The position numbers were made by a program, and so were the translations under genes. This document shows, piece by piece, positions 17,473 through 25,979 of a stretch of DNA of 47,646 bases. The notes beneath the pieces were generated by a model. The model did not search any database, was not told where the DNA came from, and worked only from the letters and a program-made list of their open reading frames with translations. Origin of the DNA: Desulfovibrionaceae bacterium (lineage in GTDB: Bacteria; Desulfobacterota; Desulfovibrionia; Desulfovibrionales; Desulfovibrionaceae); the NCBI GenBank assembly GCA_029011315.1, contig JAQXLA010000006.1:1-47646 (forward strand). Direction: 5' to 3'. How positions within the stretch are numbered: the first letter of the stretch is position 1; the number at the start of each line of letters is the position of its first letter.

Positions 17473-18876
17473 ATGGAAAACGCCATTTTCTGTCAGCATT
17501 CTGTATTCCGGTATGAGGGATCAGGATGCGGAATTTCGAAGATTCTTGCGGTTTCTTCGATCCTGCTGAGTTCGATGCTACTCCCTGAAACGGTTTGGGC
17601 AGCCGATGAAGCGTTGCCTCAGGCATACGGAGATATCCTCTGGCTTCTGCTGGGAGGTATGTTCGTCATGTTTATGCAGCCTGGCTTTGCGCTGGTGGAA
17701 TGCGGTCTGACCAGAGCCAAGAATGCAGCAAACATTATGCTGAAAAACTACGCTGATTTTACCATTGGCAGTTTGATTTTTTACTTTGTCGGCTTTGGCC
17801 TGATGTTTGGATCTGACTGGAACGGAATGATAGGCTCCTCATTTTTTTGCATGTCTGGAGTGACTGGAAACGGATTGGAATCGCAGCATGCGTGGGCTTT
17901 CTGGTTTTTCCAGAGCGTATTCTGTGCAACTTCTGCGACCATTGTTTCCGGTGCGGTTGCGGAACGTACGAATTTTAAGGCGTACATGCTTGTTTCCATG
18001 CTTATTTCGCTGTGCATTTATCCTGTCAGCGGCCATTGGGCTTGGGCTGGACTGTTTGAAAAGGGAACCGGATGGCTGGAAAATATGGGCTTTATCGATT
18101 TTGCCGGATCGACGGTCGTCCATTCTGTAGGCGGCTGGATTGCTCTGGCCGGAGCCATTGTGCTGGGGCCGCGCATCGGAAAGTACGGCAAGGACGGAAC
18201 GGCCAGAGCCATTCCCGGACACAATATCCCCATGGCAGGACTTGGAGTCTTTGTCCTCTGGTTTGCATGGTTTGGCTTTAACTGCGCTTCTACAGGTGCT
18301 GTTGACGGTACTATCGGCTTCATTGCTGCAAATACGCTGTTATCCACATGTGCTGGTGCCATGACTGCGATGTTTTTCATGTGGTTTCTGTTCAAGAAGG
18401 CCGATCCTTCCATGACGTTCAACGGATGTCTGGCTGGTTTGGTCGGTATTACGGCCGGATGTGCTGAAGTATCCCCTCTGGGATCGATTTGCATCGGCGG
18501 TCTGTCCGGCATTCTTGTTGTCGCTTCCGTTTTGTTTATTGATCAGAAGCTTCGTATTGATGATCCTGTCGGTGCGGTGTCTGTGCATGGCGTATGCGGT
18601 GCTTTTGGTACTGTCATGGTCGGATTGTTCGCTTCTCCTGATTTCGGCAGCACGACCGGACTGCTGTACGGCGGTGGAGTTGGTTCTCTGGGAGTGCAGA
18701 TTATCGGCGTATTGGCTATCGGAGCCTGGGCTTTCATCATGGGACTGATTGCCTTTAAGCTGGTCAACTGCTTCATTAAGCTCCGTGTCAGTCCTGAAGA
18801 GGAACTGAAAGGCCTGGACACCGTGGAACATGGCGCGGATGCGTACAGCGGATTCCAGATTTTTTCCAACGAATAA
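17473..18876 (+). CDS. amt: Ammonium transporter, Amt family
   Basis: Amt is a trimeric inner-membrane channel for ammonium/ammonia uptake. The 467-residue product has a signal-like N-terminus ending ETVWAADEA, then about eleven membrane segments. Family signatures include LLLGGMFVMFMQPGFALVECG, the substrate-region stretch FAGSTVVHSVGGWIALAGA, HNIPMAGLGVFVLWFAWFGFN and DPVGAVSVHGVCGAFGTVMVG; both central pore histidines appear to be present (VHSVGG and VHGVCG). The ATG at 17473 has TTAGGAGAG six bases upstream and is preferred over 17437. It lies 20 bp before the PII gene, the classic amt-glnK pair, in which PII plugs Amt when nitrogen is ample. Confidence 0.96.
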   Translation: MENAIFCQHSVFRYEGSGCGISKILAVSSILLSSMLLPETVWAADEALPQAYGDILWLLLGGMFVMFMQPGFALVECGLTRAKNAANIMLKNYADFTIGSLIFYFVGFGLMFGSDWNGMIGSSFFCMSGVTGNGLESQHAWAFWFFQSVFCATSATIVSGAVAERTNFKAYMLVSMLISLCIYPVSGHWAWAGLFEKGTGWLENMGFIDFAGSTVVHSVGGWIALAGAIVLGPRIGKYGKDGTARAIPGHNIPMAGLGVFVLWFAWFGFNCASTGAVDGTIGFIAANTLLSTCAGAMTAMFFMWFLFKKADPSMTFNGCLAGLVGITAGCAEVSPLGSICIGGLSGILVVASVLFIDQKLRIDDPVGAVSVHGVCGAFGTVMVGLFASPDFGSTTGLLYGGGVGSLGVQIIGVLAIGAWAFIMGLIAFKLVNCFIKLRVSPEEELKGLDTVEHGADAYSGFQIFSNE

Positions 18877-18896
18877 CGGAAAAAGGGGAATTAAGG

Positions 18897-19232
18897 ATGA
18901 AGATTGTTGTTGCTTATATCCGTCCGGAACGGCTGCAGTCGGTAAAAGCCGAGCTTTTTAATGAAGGTATTTACGGTATGTCCGTGACCAATATTCTCGG
19001 AGCCGGCAGACAGAAAGGATATACGGAAATGTATCGCGGCGTGACAACGCAGGTGACGCTGCTGAAGAAGATTCGGATTGAACTGTGTCTTGATGAGCCG
19101 AAGATTGATACGGCTATTCAGGCCGTTATCCGTGGAGCGAAGACCGGACATGAAGGCGATGGCATTATCTACGTCGTCAATGCCGAACAGACAATTCGCA
19201 TCAGAACGGAAACGCCTCTTTCTTCACGGTAG
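18897..19232 (+). CDS. PII nitrogen regulatory protein lacking Tyr51
   Basis: PII trimers sense 2-oxoglutarate and ATP/ADP and regulate Amt and nitrogen genes. The product has 111 residues and the PII core, including the T-loop start GRQKGYTEMYRG (residues 37-48) and the nucleotide-binding stretch GAKTGHEGDGIIYV (C-terminal third). By counting, residue 46 is tyrosine as in GlnB, but residue 51, the uridylylation tyrosine of enterobacterial GlnB/GlnK, is threonine (RGVTTQVT). Control by uridylylation is therefore unlikely. The gene follows amt by 20 bp, with AAAGGGG before the ATG, which fits a GlnK-type role. A NifI-type PII is possible, but no nif gene is near. Confidence 0.93.
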   Translation: MKIVVAYIRPERLQSVKAELFNEGIYGMSVTNILGAGRQKGYTEMYRGVTTQVTLLKKIRIELCLDEPKIDTAIQAVIRGAKTGHEGDGIIYVVNAEQTIRIRTETPLSSR

Positions 19233-19266
19233 ATTTTAACAGACAGAGTACGCTTAACATCTTACC

Positions 19267-19290
19267 GGATCCGGGAGACTTCCCGGATCC
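19267..19290 (+). other. Stem-loop between the PII gene and the ABC transporter
   Basis: GGATCCGGGA, loop GACT, TCCCGGATCC is a perfect 10-bp stem without a U run. It ends 25 bp before the binding-protein gene. It could protect or separate the amt-PII message from the highly expressed binding-protein message; true termination is doubtful. Confidence 0.5.
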
Positions 19291-19315
19291 AACCCCAACC
19301 AATGGGAGAATACAC

Positions 19316-20125
19316 ATGAATATCGGCAGAATGCTGATGGCTGCAGCTTCAGTATTTTTTATTTGTACGGTTCAGTCATTCGTACAGGCCGATCAGCTTG
19401 ATGAGATTCGATCAAAAGGAGTGATTCGGATTGCCGTTCCCCAGGATCATCGACCTTTTGGGTTCGTTGACTCTGAGATGAATATTCAGGGATATGATGT
19501 TGATATGGCTGTTTATATTGCCAGAGAACTTGGCGTTCGCTGTAAGCTGATACCGGTAATCGGTTCTCAGCGAATTTCTTTTCTTCAATCCGGACGGGCT
19601 GATATTGTCATCGCCGCGCTCGGCAAAACCGAAGAAAGGCAAAAGGCCATTGATTTTTCCATAGCCTATTGCCCGACGTTCAGCGGCGTGTTTGGACCGG
19701 CTTTGGTTCCTCTGCCGAATCCTGAGTCATTAAGAGGACATTCTGTCGGATCTGCTCGAGGTAGTATTGAAGAACAGATGCTTGCCAAACTTGTTCCGTC
19801 AGGAGTCGTTTTCAAACGTTATGAAGACAACAGCACTGCAGCTCAGGCCTATATTTCCGGGCAAACAGAATTTATCTGCTGTCTGAGCTTTTTGGCAGAA
19901 TCCGTTGCAAAAAAAATTCAGAAAGAGAGAGTGCCCGTCCTGAAGTTTCGCCTTCGCAATTCGCCTAATTACATTGGCCTGATGAAGGGTGAGGACAGGT
20001 TGCGCAGTGCTGTGAACGCTGCGGTTGTGAAGGCTTTTCATGATGGTACGCTGAACAGACTGTGTCAGGCATATCTCGGTATGGACATTCCAGGTGATAT
20101 GCTTCAGCAGGAACCGGGTATCTAA
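19316..20125 (+). CDS. Amino-acid ABC transporter, periplasmic binding protein
   Basis: A family 3 solute-binding protein of 269 residues. It has a signal peptide (MNIGRMLMAAASVFFICTVQ... with probable cleavage after FVQA, residue 25). The mature start LDEIRSKGVIRIAVPQDHRPFGFVD and the stretch GYDVDMAVYIARELGV are typical of polar and glutamine-type amino-acid binding proteins. It delivers ligand to the two permeases and the ATPase encoded next (20198-22241). The ligand cannot be read off; the downstream carbamoyl-amino-acid/allantoate amidohydrolase hints at an amino acid or ureide nitrogen source. GGGAG lies before the ATG. Confidence 0.9.
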   Translation: MNIGRMLMAAASVFFICTVQSFVQADQLDEIRSKGVIRIAVPQDHRPFGFVDSEMNIQGYDVDMAVYIARELGVRCKLIPVIGSQRISFLQSGRADIVIAALGKTEERQKAIDFSIAYCPTFSGVFGPALVPLPNPESLRGHSVGSARGSIEEQMLAKLVPSGVVFKRYEDNSTAAQAYISGQTEFICCLSFLAESVAKKIQKERVPVLKFRLRNSPNYIGLMKGEDRLRSAVNAAVVKAFHDGTLNRLCQAYLGMDIPGDMLQQEPGI

Positions 20126-20197
20126 AAACTTTTCGAGATATATTTTTGATCGAATTTTGCAAAATCCGGTTTGATGCCCCAGGAGAGCAGCAGGTAT

Positions 20198-20863
20198 ATG
20201 AGCTGTGCGCTTCATTTTGCGAATCTCGCAGAGTATGGTGTTGAGTTTATCTATGGGGCGTTTTTGACTGCTTCCATTTCCCTTGGATCCATTTTGGGTG
20301 GAATAGCTATCGGGATAGCTGGTGCTCTGATTCGTTATGATTGCCAGAGAGGCTTCTGCTATTGGATCGTAACGGCCTATGTTGAACTTGTTCGCAACAC
20401 GCCATTTATCATCCAGCTTTTCTCTATATTTTTCGGTCTTTCCCAGATAGGCATTTGTGTCGAGGCAGAATGTTCAGCTATTCTGGCTTTGACTCTCAAT
20501 CTGGGGGCGTACGCAACAGAAATCATTCGATCGTATCTGCTTGTGACACCAAATGGCCAGTGGGAGGCATGCCGAGTACTCGGCATGACGTATATTCAGG
20601 CCTACTTTCATGTTGTTTTGCCTCCGGCGATGAAGAAAGCATGGCCAGCTCTGACGGGACAGTGCGTTTTGGTGATGCTGGGATCCGCTGTAATTTCGCA
20701 AATTTCCTGCGAAGATTTGAGTTATGCGGCAAGTTACGCGCAGTCGATGACGTTTCTTCCTCTTGAAAGCTATCTCATTGCAACCGTCGGGTATATCGTG
20801 CTTTCTTGGATCTTCCGCCATCTGATGATGGCCGCTGGCCGGCTGATTTTCAGAGGAGCGTGA
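20198..20863 (+). CDS. Amino-acid ABC transporter permease, first subunit
   Basis: A 221-residue inner-membrane permease of the HisM/GlnP type with about five membrane segments. The segment ELVRNTPFIIQLFSIFFGL is the typical start of the conserved half. The EAA loop EACRVLGMTYIQAYFHVVLP, which docks to the ATPase, follows. AGGAG precedes the ATG at 20198 by twelve bases; upstream TTG (20171) and ATG (20174) codons have no ribosome site. It is followed after only two bases by the second permease, so the two probably form a heterodimeric pore. Confidence 0.92.
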   Translation: MSCALHFANLAEYGVEFIYGAFLTASISLGSILGGIAIGIAGALIRYDCQRGFCYWIVTAYVELVRNTPFIIQLFSIFFGLSQIGICVEAECSAILALTLNLGAYATEIIRSYLLVTPNGQWEACRVLGMTYIQAYFHVVLPPAMKKAWPALTGQCVLVMLGSAVISQISCEDLSYAASYAQSMTFLPLESYLIATVGYIVLSWIFRHLMMAAGRLIFRGA

Positions 20864-20865
20864 TC

Positions 20866-21507
20866 ATGGCAGATTTTTCATCCTGGGATGTTCTGCGTAA
20901 TTTGCTGTTTGCCATGAAATGGACAGTCTTGCTGTCGGTAATCTCATTTTTCGGAGCTGCTCTTCTGACCCCCGCGTTACTTCTTCTATGTCTTGGCAAC
21001 AGAAAGAAAGGCAGAATATTTTTTGCGATGTATATTGAGTTTGTTCAGGGAACGCCTGTTCTGATGCAGCTTTTTCTGGTGTTCTTTGCCCTGCCTCTGG
21101 CGGGAATTGATATTGGCCCGTGGGGTACTGCATCAATTTGTCTGATTCTTTACGCTTCAGCCTATCTCCTTGAAATCTGGAAAACGGCAGTTGACGCCGT
21201 GCCGCAAGGACAGTGGGAAGCCTGTCGTGTTCTGGGGTTTTCGTTTTTTCAGACACTGAGGCATGTGATCCTGCCGCAGTCCATTCGACCGGCGATACCC
21301 ACCACTGTCGGATTCTCCGTTCAGTTGATTAAAAGTACGGCTCTGACTTCCATCATTGGCTTTGAAGAGATAACACGTGCTGCTGTGGTTATGGCCAATG
21401 CGTCATACAGCCCTTTTAAAATGTATGCTTATGCTGCGCTGGGATATTTTCTCCTCTGTTTTCCTCTCTCACTCCTTTCCAGACGCCTTGAGGAAAAATT
21501 TCAATGA
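20866..21507 (+). CDS. Amino-acid ABC transporter permease, second subunit
   Basis: A 213-residue paralogue of the preceding permease with five membrane segments, EFVQGTPVLMQLFLVFFAL, and the EAA loop EACRVLGFSFFQTLRHVILP. GAGGAG lies about eight bases before the ATG at 20866, directly after the stop of the first permease. Its stop overlaps the ATG of the ATPase gene (21504), pointing to translational coupling. The two permeases share the PQGQWEACRVLG / PNGQWEACRVLG segment, evidence of a past duplication. Confidence 0.92.
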   Translation: MADFSSWDVLRNLLFAMKWTVLLSVISFFGAALLTPALLLLCLGNRKKGRIFFAMYIEFVQGTPVLMQLFLVFFALPLAGIDIGPWGTASICLILYASAYLLEIWKTAVDAVPQGQWEACRVLGFSFFQTLRHVILPQSIRPAIPTTVGFSVQLIKSTALTSIIGFEEITRAAVVMANASYSPFKMYAYAALGYFLLCFPLSLLSRRLEEKFQ

Positions 21508-22241
21508 ATATTATGACTGTGCAGGGAGTTCAAAAATATTATGGCAGCACTTATGTACTGAAGGGGATTGATTTGGCGGTGAAAAAAGGAGAAATCGTCG
21601 CGATTATCGGTCCATCCGGATCAGGAAAAACAACGCTTCTCCGCTGTATGAACGGTTTAGAGGACTACCAGGAAGGAACGATCTTTTTAGGTGATATGCT
21701 GGTCACCCATGCGCGGAACCAAGCTCAGGAAATCAGCCGGGACGTTGGCATGATTTTTCAGCAGTTTCATCTTTTTCCGCATTTGACGGCTTTGGAGAAC
21801 GTGATGCTGGCTCCGCGCATAGTATATGGAAAAAGCAAGGCGGAAAGCCGATCCATGGCAGAAGAGATGCTTTTCAAGGTCGGAATGCAGGAAATGATGT
21901 CGTTATTTCCGTCCAATCTTTCAGGCGGTCAGCAGCAAAGAGTTGCTATTGCACGTGCCTTGGCCATGAAGCCGAAAATGCTGTTATGTGATGAAATCAC
22001 TTCCGCATTGGATCCGTCTCTTGTTGGAGAAGTCCTGCATGTTGTGCGGAATTTGGCTGATGAGGGAATGACATTGGTTCTCGTTACGCATGAAATGGCA
22101 TTTGCCAGAGAAGTTGCGCACCGAGTCGTATTCATGTATCAGGGCAGGATTTTGGAACAGGGTTCTGCGGAGACCTTTTTTGAGAATCCGAAAACTCCGG
22201 AACTGGCTCAGTTTATTTCTCGTATCAGATTGACGCTGTAA
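21504..22241 (+). CDS. Amino-acid ABC transporter ATP-binding protein
   Basis: A 245-residue GlnQ/HisP-type ATPase that powers import from the cytoplasmic face. It has Walker A GPSGSGKTT (about 34-42), the Q-loop FQQFHLFPHLTALENV, the signature LSGGQQQRVAIARALA, Walker B MLLCDEITSALDP and the switch histidine in LVTHEMAFA. It overlaps the second permease by four bases (ATGA). The set SBP-permease-permease-ATPase is complete. Confidence 0.95.
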   Translation: MNIMTVQGVQKYYGSTYVLKGIDLAVKKGEIVAIIGPSGSGKTTLLRCMNGLEDYQEGTIFLGDMLVTHARNQAQEISRDVGMIFQQFHLFPHLTALENVMLAPRIVYGKSKAESRSMAEEMLFKVGMQEMMSLFPSNLSGGQQQRVAIARALAMKPKMLLCDEITSALDPSLVGEVLHVVRNLADEGMTLVLVTHEMAFAREVAHRVVFMYQGRILEQGSAETFFENPKTPELAQFISRIRLTL

Positions 22242-22264
22242 TACTGTTGGAGAGCGTGGCAAGA

Positions 22265-23521
22265 ATGGCTGTCGGACACATGAGCGCGTGTAAAGAATCG
22301 TCCGAATCTGCGGCAAGAGTTATGAAGCATCTTCAGTTACTTTCTTTTGTTACTGAGCGTGCAGGGGAGATTACGCGCCGATATCTCACGCCGCAGCATC
22401 AGAAGGCTAATGCGCTTGTGGGCAATTGGATGAAAAAAGCCGGAATGAAGACGCATGTTGATTCTGCAGGCAATATCATCGGCGTCTATGATGGGATGGA
22501 TCGGAATGCTCCTGCGGTTTTATTTGGGTCTCATCTTGATACTGTGCGCAATGCCGGAGCGTATGACGGAACGCTTGGAGTCCTGTCCGCTATCGAGGCC
22601 GTCCATTGCCTGCACGAACAGCATATCCGCTTGACACACCCTATTTGGATTATCGGCTTTGCGGATGAGGAGGGAACCCGTTTTGGAGTGACCTTTCTTG
22701 GCAGTGCTGCAGTAGCGGGACATTGGAATTCGGCATGGTTTGATGTTGTAGATATGGACGGTGTGAGCATGAAAGAGGCCATGCTGTCATTCGGTCTGGA
22801 TCCTGATCGCATTGAAGATGCGGCTATTCCCAGATCTCGCGTGAAAGATTATTATGAACTTCATATTGAGCAGGGAAGCGTGCTGGACGCCAGCCATCGT
22901 GCTCTTGGAGTCGTATCCTGCATCAATGAATCCAGAAGATTTCAATTGAGCATATCAGGGGAAACAGGACATTCGGGAACAACCCCAATGTCCTGCCGTC
23001 GCGATGCTGTCTTCGGCGCGGCAGAGGTTATTTCAGCTTTTGAAAAAATTGCTTCAGAGTATGGAGATCGGCTGTATTGCACAGTTGGCTCTATTCATTG
23101 CGCGCCGAATTTGGCAAACTGTATCGCCGGATCCATGGAACTCAGACTTGATATTCGTGCAGGCGATCAAGAACTTCTTGATATATTGGAAAAACGTCTT
23201 TTTGAAGCAGCGCAAAATATCTGCAGGAAACGCCGGCTGCTTTTTGAAAGCACACGGTACTTTTTTTCACCTCTGGTGCACTGCTGTGCTGATCTGATGG
23301 AAAAAATCAGAAAATCTTTGGAAAAAATACAGGGATATAGTCCTGTTTTACAGAGCGGAGCTGCGCATGATGCCTCAGAAATCGCCTCCGTATGGCCTAT
23401 GGCAATGATTTTTATGCGCTGTGCCGGAGGAAAGTCTCACTGTCCTGAAGAGTCTGTCCGCCAGGATGACGTGCGCTGCGGAATTGAGTTCCTGCTGGAT
23501 CTCCTTTGCTCGAATTATTAG
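22265..23521 (+). CDS. N-carbamoyl-L-amino-acid hydrolase / allantoate amidohydrolase family
   Basis: An M20-family metallo-amidase of about 418 residues. It would free ammonia and CO2 from N-carbamoyl amino acids or allantoate. Metal ligands and family motifs appear in order: GSHLDTVRNAGAYDGTLGVL, FADEEGTRFGVTFLGSAAVAG, ELHIEQGSVLD, GETGHSGTTPM, QSGAAHDASEIA and the C-terminal FMRCAGGKSHCPEE. It starts about 20 bp after the transporter ATPase, so it is probably in the same operon and acts on the imported compound. The start is uncertain: ATG 22265 is chosen, while GTG 22256 and TTG 22247 are in frame near GGAGAG. The exact substrate is not settled by the sequence. Confidence 0.88.
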   Translation: MAVGHMSACKESSESAARVMKHLQLLSFVTERAGEITRRYLTPQHQKANALVGNWMKKAGMKTHVDSAGNIIGVYDGMDRNAPAVLFGSHLDTVRNAGAYDGTLGVLSAIEAVHCLHEQHIRLTHPIWIIGFADEEGTRFGVTFLGSAAVAGHWNSAWFDVVDMDGVSMKEAMLSFGLDPDRIEDAAIPRSRVKDYYELHIEQGSVLDASHRALGVVSCINESRRFQLSISGETGHSGTTPMSCRRDAVFGAAEVISAFEKIASEYGDRLYCTVGSIHCAPNLANCIAGSMELRLDIRAGDQELLDILEKRLFEAAQNICRKRRLLFESTRYFFSPLVHCCADLMEKIRKSLEKIQGYSPVLQSGAAHDASEIASVWPMAMIFMRCAGGKSHCPEESVRQDDVRCGIEFLLDLLCSNY

Positions 23522-23650
23522 ACGATCATTTTCCGAGATCTCTCATCAATAATGCCATATCTTGACACAGCCTTTTTTCATGTGACAGAAATTCGGCTCA
23601 GTCCTGATGAAGACGAAGAAAACACTGTTATTTGAGATGAGGATCGTTCC

Positions 23651-24274
23651 ATGCTTCCTTTTGAAACAGCTTTTTCATTTTTTAGTGCATCGCTGCTGCT
23701 GGCTGCTGCTCCTGGCCCGGATATCCTTTTTGTGTTGACCTCTTCTATTCTGTACGGTGTTAAAAAGGGCATGGCTCTGGTGCTCGGATTATTTACCGGT
23801 GTTTTTGGACACCTGATAATAATCTCTCTTGGGACGGCGGTTTTACTGGCTGCGTCTCCTTATGCATTGTTGGGATTGAAATGTGTCGGTGCGCTCTATT
23901 TACTGCGTATCGCCTGGCTTACGTTTCGAAACGGATCTGTACAGGCTGAAACAGCCGGAACCGGGGTTGTCCCGGGAACATTCCAGCTCTTTCTGCGCGG
24001 TATTGTCATGAATATGACGAACCCCAAGGTTCTGCTTTTCATGCTCGCCTTTCTGCCTCAGTTTTGTTCTCCGGAATACGGATCGATTACAGGCCAGATT
24101 TTTTTTCTTGGACTGATTTTTCAGCTGTCTGGAATTCTCGTCTTTACATGTGTGGTTTTACTTGGAGGAAAGCTTGCCGGATGGCTGAATCGATCCCCGA
24201 TGGGACAGAAAATACTGAATATGTTTGCCGCTGCAGTGTTGGTCATGATGGCAGTCATGATTTTTTTCTTTTAA
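23651..24274 (+). CDS. LysE/RhtB-family amino-acid exporter
   Basis: A 207-residue inner-membrane protein with about six membrane segments and the typical N-terminus FFSASLLLAAAPGPDILFVL. The conserved GLFTGVFGH stretch and the central RGIVMNMTNPKVLLFMLAFLPQF are also present. Members export lysine, threonine, homoserine or related amino acids; the substrate here is not known. GAGGAT precedes the ATG. It stands alone, 129 bp after the amidohydrolase. Confidence 0.9.
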   Translation: MLPFETAFSFFSASLLLAAAPGPDILFVLTSSILYGVKKGMALVLGLFTGVFGHLIIISLGTAVLLAASPYALLGLKCVGALYLLRIAWLTFRNGSVQAETAGTGVVPGTFQLFLRGIVMNMTNPKVLLFMLAFLPQFCSPEYGSITGQIFFLGLIFQLSGILVFTCVVLLGGKLAGWLNRSPMGQKILNMFAAAVLVMMAVMIFFF

Positions 24275-24279
24275 ATGAG

Positions 24280-24307
24280 TTGACATATGGCAATAGATTC
24301 TTATTTT
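24280..24307 (+). promoter_or_regulatory. Possible promoter for hsp20
   Basis: TTGACA (24280-24285), 16 bp, then TATTTT (24302-24307). No sigma-32-type sequence or CIRCE inverted repeat was recognised between 24275 and 24431, so heat control is not evident. Confidence 0.3.
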
Positions 24308-24431
24308 TATTTCAGACTTGATGATATGGTCTCTATAAAAGAGCACATCTTCAAGTAAGTTATGATGTATTGTCATTCATAATACTTATGTAATGAACAG
24401 TACATCAAAGAATAATAAAAGGAGAAATACA

Positions 24432-24869
24432 ATGTTGCCTGGAATTTTTGGTGAAAACTTGATTGATACGTTTTTCGGCGGCAGGAATTTTTCTCAGTTT
24501 CATAATTTGACGAATCATGAACATGTTTCTTCTGCATGTAATCTGATGAAGACGGATGTCCGTGAACTGGATAAGACCTATGAGCTGGATGTCGATTTGC
24601 CCGGATTTGAAAAGGAAAATATTAATCTGGAGCTTGACGGAGGATATCTGACCATTACCGCTGCGAAAGAAGAAGCCTCGGAAGAGGGTAAGGGGCAGTA
24701 TTTGCGCCGTGAACGGTATTGCGGTTCCTGCAGTCGCAGCTTCTTTGTCGGCGAGGATTTGGAACCGAAGGATGTTGCAGCTTCTTTTGAAAGTGGCGTG
24801 CTGAAGGTTTCGTTCCCGAAGAATCCGGAAAAAAAGGTTCCTGAAGCCAAGCGGATTGCCATAGCTTGA
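24432..24869 (+). CDS. Small heat-shock protein, Hsp20 family
   Basis: A 145-residue alpha-crystallin-type chaperone that binds unfolding proteins in the cytoplasm without ATP. The alpha-crystallin domain runs from about residue 40 to 130: VRELDKTYELDVDLPGFEKENINLEL, then the C-terminal strand region with the A-x-x-x-n-GVLxVxFPK motif (AASFESGVLKVSFPK). The C-terminal tail is short. AAAAGGAG precedes the ATG at 24432, favoured over the in-frame ATG at 24393. Transcription ends at the palindrome at 24895-24924. Confidence 0.95.
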   Translation: MLPGIFGENLIDTFFGGRNFSQFHNLTNHEHVSSACNLMKTDVRELDKTYELDVDLPGFEKENINLELDGGYLTITAAKEEASEEGKGQYLRRERYCGSCSRSFFVGEDLEPKDVAASFESGVLKVSFPKNPEKKVPEAKRIAIA

Positions 24870-24894
24870 TCGCTATAGGAGAAAGTCAGGATGG

Positions 24895-24924
24895 ACGGGG
24901 ATGCCCTTATAAGGGCATCCCCGT
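24895..24924 (+). terminator. Perfect 30-bp palindrome after hsp20
   Basis: ACGGGGATGCCCTTA followed at once by its exact reverse complement gives a 15-bp stem with minimal loop. ACTTTA follows, a weak U tract. It is best read as the hsp20 terminator. Confidence 0.65.
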
Positions 24925-25042
24925 ACTTTATGGAGACGACTCAAAACCTGCTTGCTTTTCCGCCGTGAATGAATGAAACTAAAGGCGAAGCCGGTGAGGG
25001 GTGTCCTTGCCGGGAAATTTTTCCCATGAGGAGATGTAATCC

Positions 25043-25924
25043 ATGATTGTGACGACCCATACCGATATTCCCGAACTGAAGCTTCTTTCCCGCGGCAAAG
25101 TCCGTGATATGTATGCCATTGATGAAAACAGCATCCTGATTGTGGCGACTGATCGCATGTCCGCCTTCGATGTCATCATGCGGGAGCCTGTGCCATACAA
25201 GGGGGCGATTCTAAATCAGCTTACGCTTTTCTGGATGTCGAAATTTGAACATCTTGTTCCAAATCATATTATTGAATCTGATGTGGATAAATATCCTGAA
25301 GTGCTGAAGCCCTATCGCGACATGCTCGAAGGGCGCTCTGTCATTGCCAAGCGTGCAGAGCCTATTTTGATTGAATGCATTGTACGCGGCTATATTTCTG
25401 GCAGTGCCTGGAAATCCTATAAAGAGACGGGGCTGGTAAACGGCATTGAGCTGCCGAAAGGACTGAAAGAATCTGATCGTCTTGAAAAACCGTTGTTTAC
25501 TCCTTCTACGAAAGCGGCTCTCGGCGAACATGATGAAAACATCAGCCCGGAACAGGCTGCGGAGATGATTGGCAGGGATTTGGCGGAACAGATGGGTCGC
25601 ACGGCCATCGCCATGTATGAGGAAGCTCGTGATTACGCTGCAAAACGTGGCATCATCATTGCGGATACGAAATTTGAATTTGGTCTTGTCAATGGCGAGT
25701 TCACGCTGATTGACGAAGTGCTGACGCCGGATTCATCCCGTTTTTGGTCTGCCGCTGACTATGAGCCGGGTCATGGCCAGCCCAGCTTTGATAAGCAGTA
25801 TCTCCGTGACTGGCTTGACGCTCAGGATTGGAACAAGAAGGAACCCGCTCCGGTACTGCCTCAGGAAGTGATTGACACGACAGCCGCAAAATATCGTGAA
25901 GCGCTTGAAAAATTGACGCGTTAA
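25043..25924 (+). CDS. purC: SAICAR synthase (phosphoribosylaminoimidazole-succinocarboxamide synthase)
   Basis: PurC joins aspartate to CAIR with ATP in purine synthesis. The product has 293 residues, the longer SAICAR synthase type. Seen are LLSRGKVRDMYAI near the N-terminus (ATP loop), VATDRMSAFDVIM, ECIVRGYISGSAWKSY, the segment IIADTKFEFG and LIDEVLTPDSSRFW, all family signatures. GAGGAG lies before the ATG. It is monocistronic with a terminator at 25943. The purine genes purF and, for pyrimidines, carB lie elsewhere in the window. Confidence 0.97.
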   Translation: MIVTTHTDIPELKLLSRGKVRDMYAIDENSILIVATDRMSAFDVIMREPVPYKGAILNQLTLFWMSKFEHLVPNHIIESDVDKYPEVLKPYRDMLEGRSVIAKRAEPILIECIVRGYISGSAWKSYKETGLVNGIELPKGLKESDRLEKPLFTPSTKAALGEHDENISPEQAAEMIGRDLAEQMGRTAIAMYEEARDYAAKRGIIIADTKFEFGLVNGEFTLIDEVLTPDSSRFWSAADYEPGHGQPSFDKQYLRDWLDAQDWNKKEPAPVLPQEVIDTTAAKYREALEKLTR

Positions 25925-25942
25925 TTCCAGCGGGATAATTTT

Positions 25943-25977
25943 GGGGATGGAATGCTTTGCAGTTCCATCCCCTTTTT
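25943..25977 (+). terminator. Terminator of purC
   Basis: GGGGATGGAA and TTCCATCCCC form a 10-bp stem with a 10-base loop, followed by TTTTT. It lies in the 55-bp gap between the convergent purC and polA and is best on the plus strand. Confidence 0.85.
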
Positions 25978-25979
25978 CA

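Noticed and set aside
24275..24431. CIRCE or sigma-32 element before hsp20
   Set aside because: No TTAGCACTC-N9-GAGTGCTAA and no CTTGAAA/CCCCAT pair found.
24870..25042. Structured purC leader, perhaps a riboswitch; also a 25-codon ORF from 24891
   Set aside because: No match to ZTP, THF or guanine/PRPP riboswitch consensus could be made, and the ORF runs through the hsp20 terminator palindrome.
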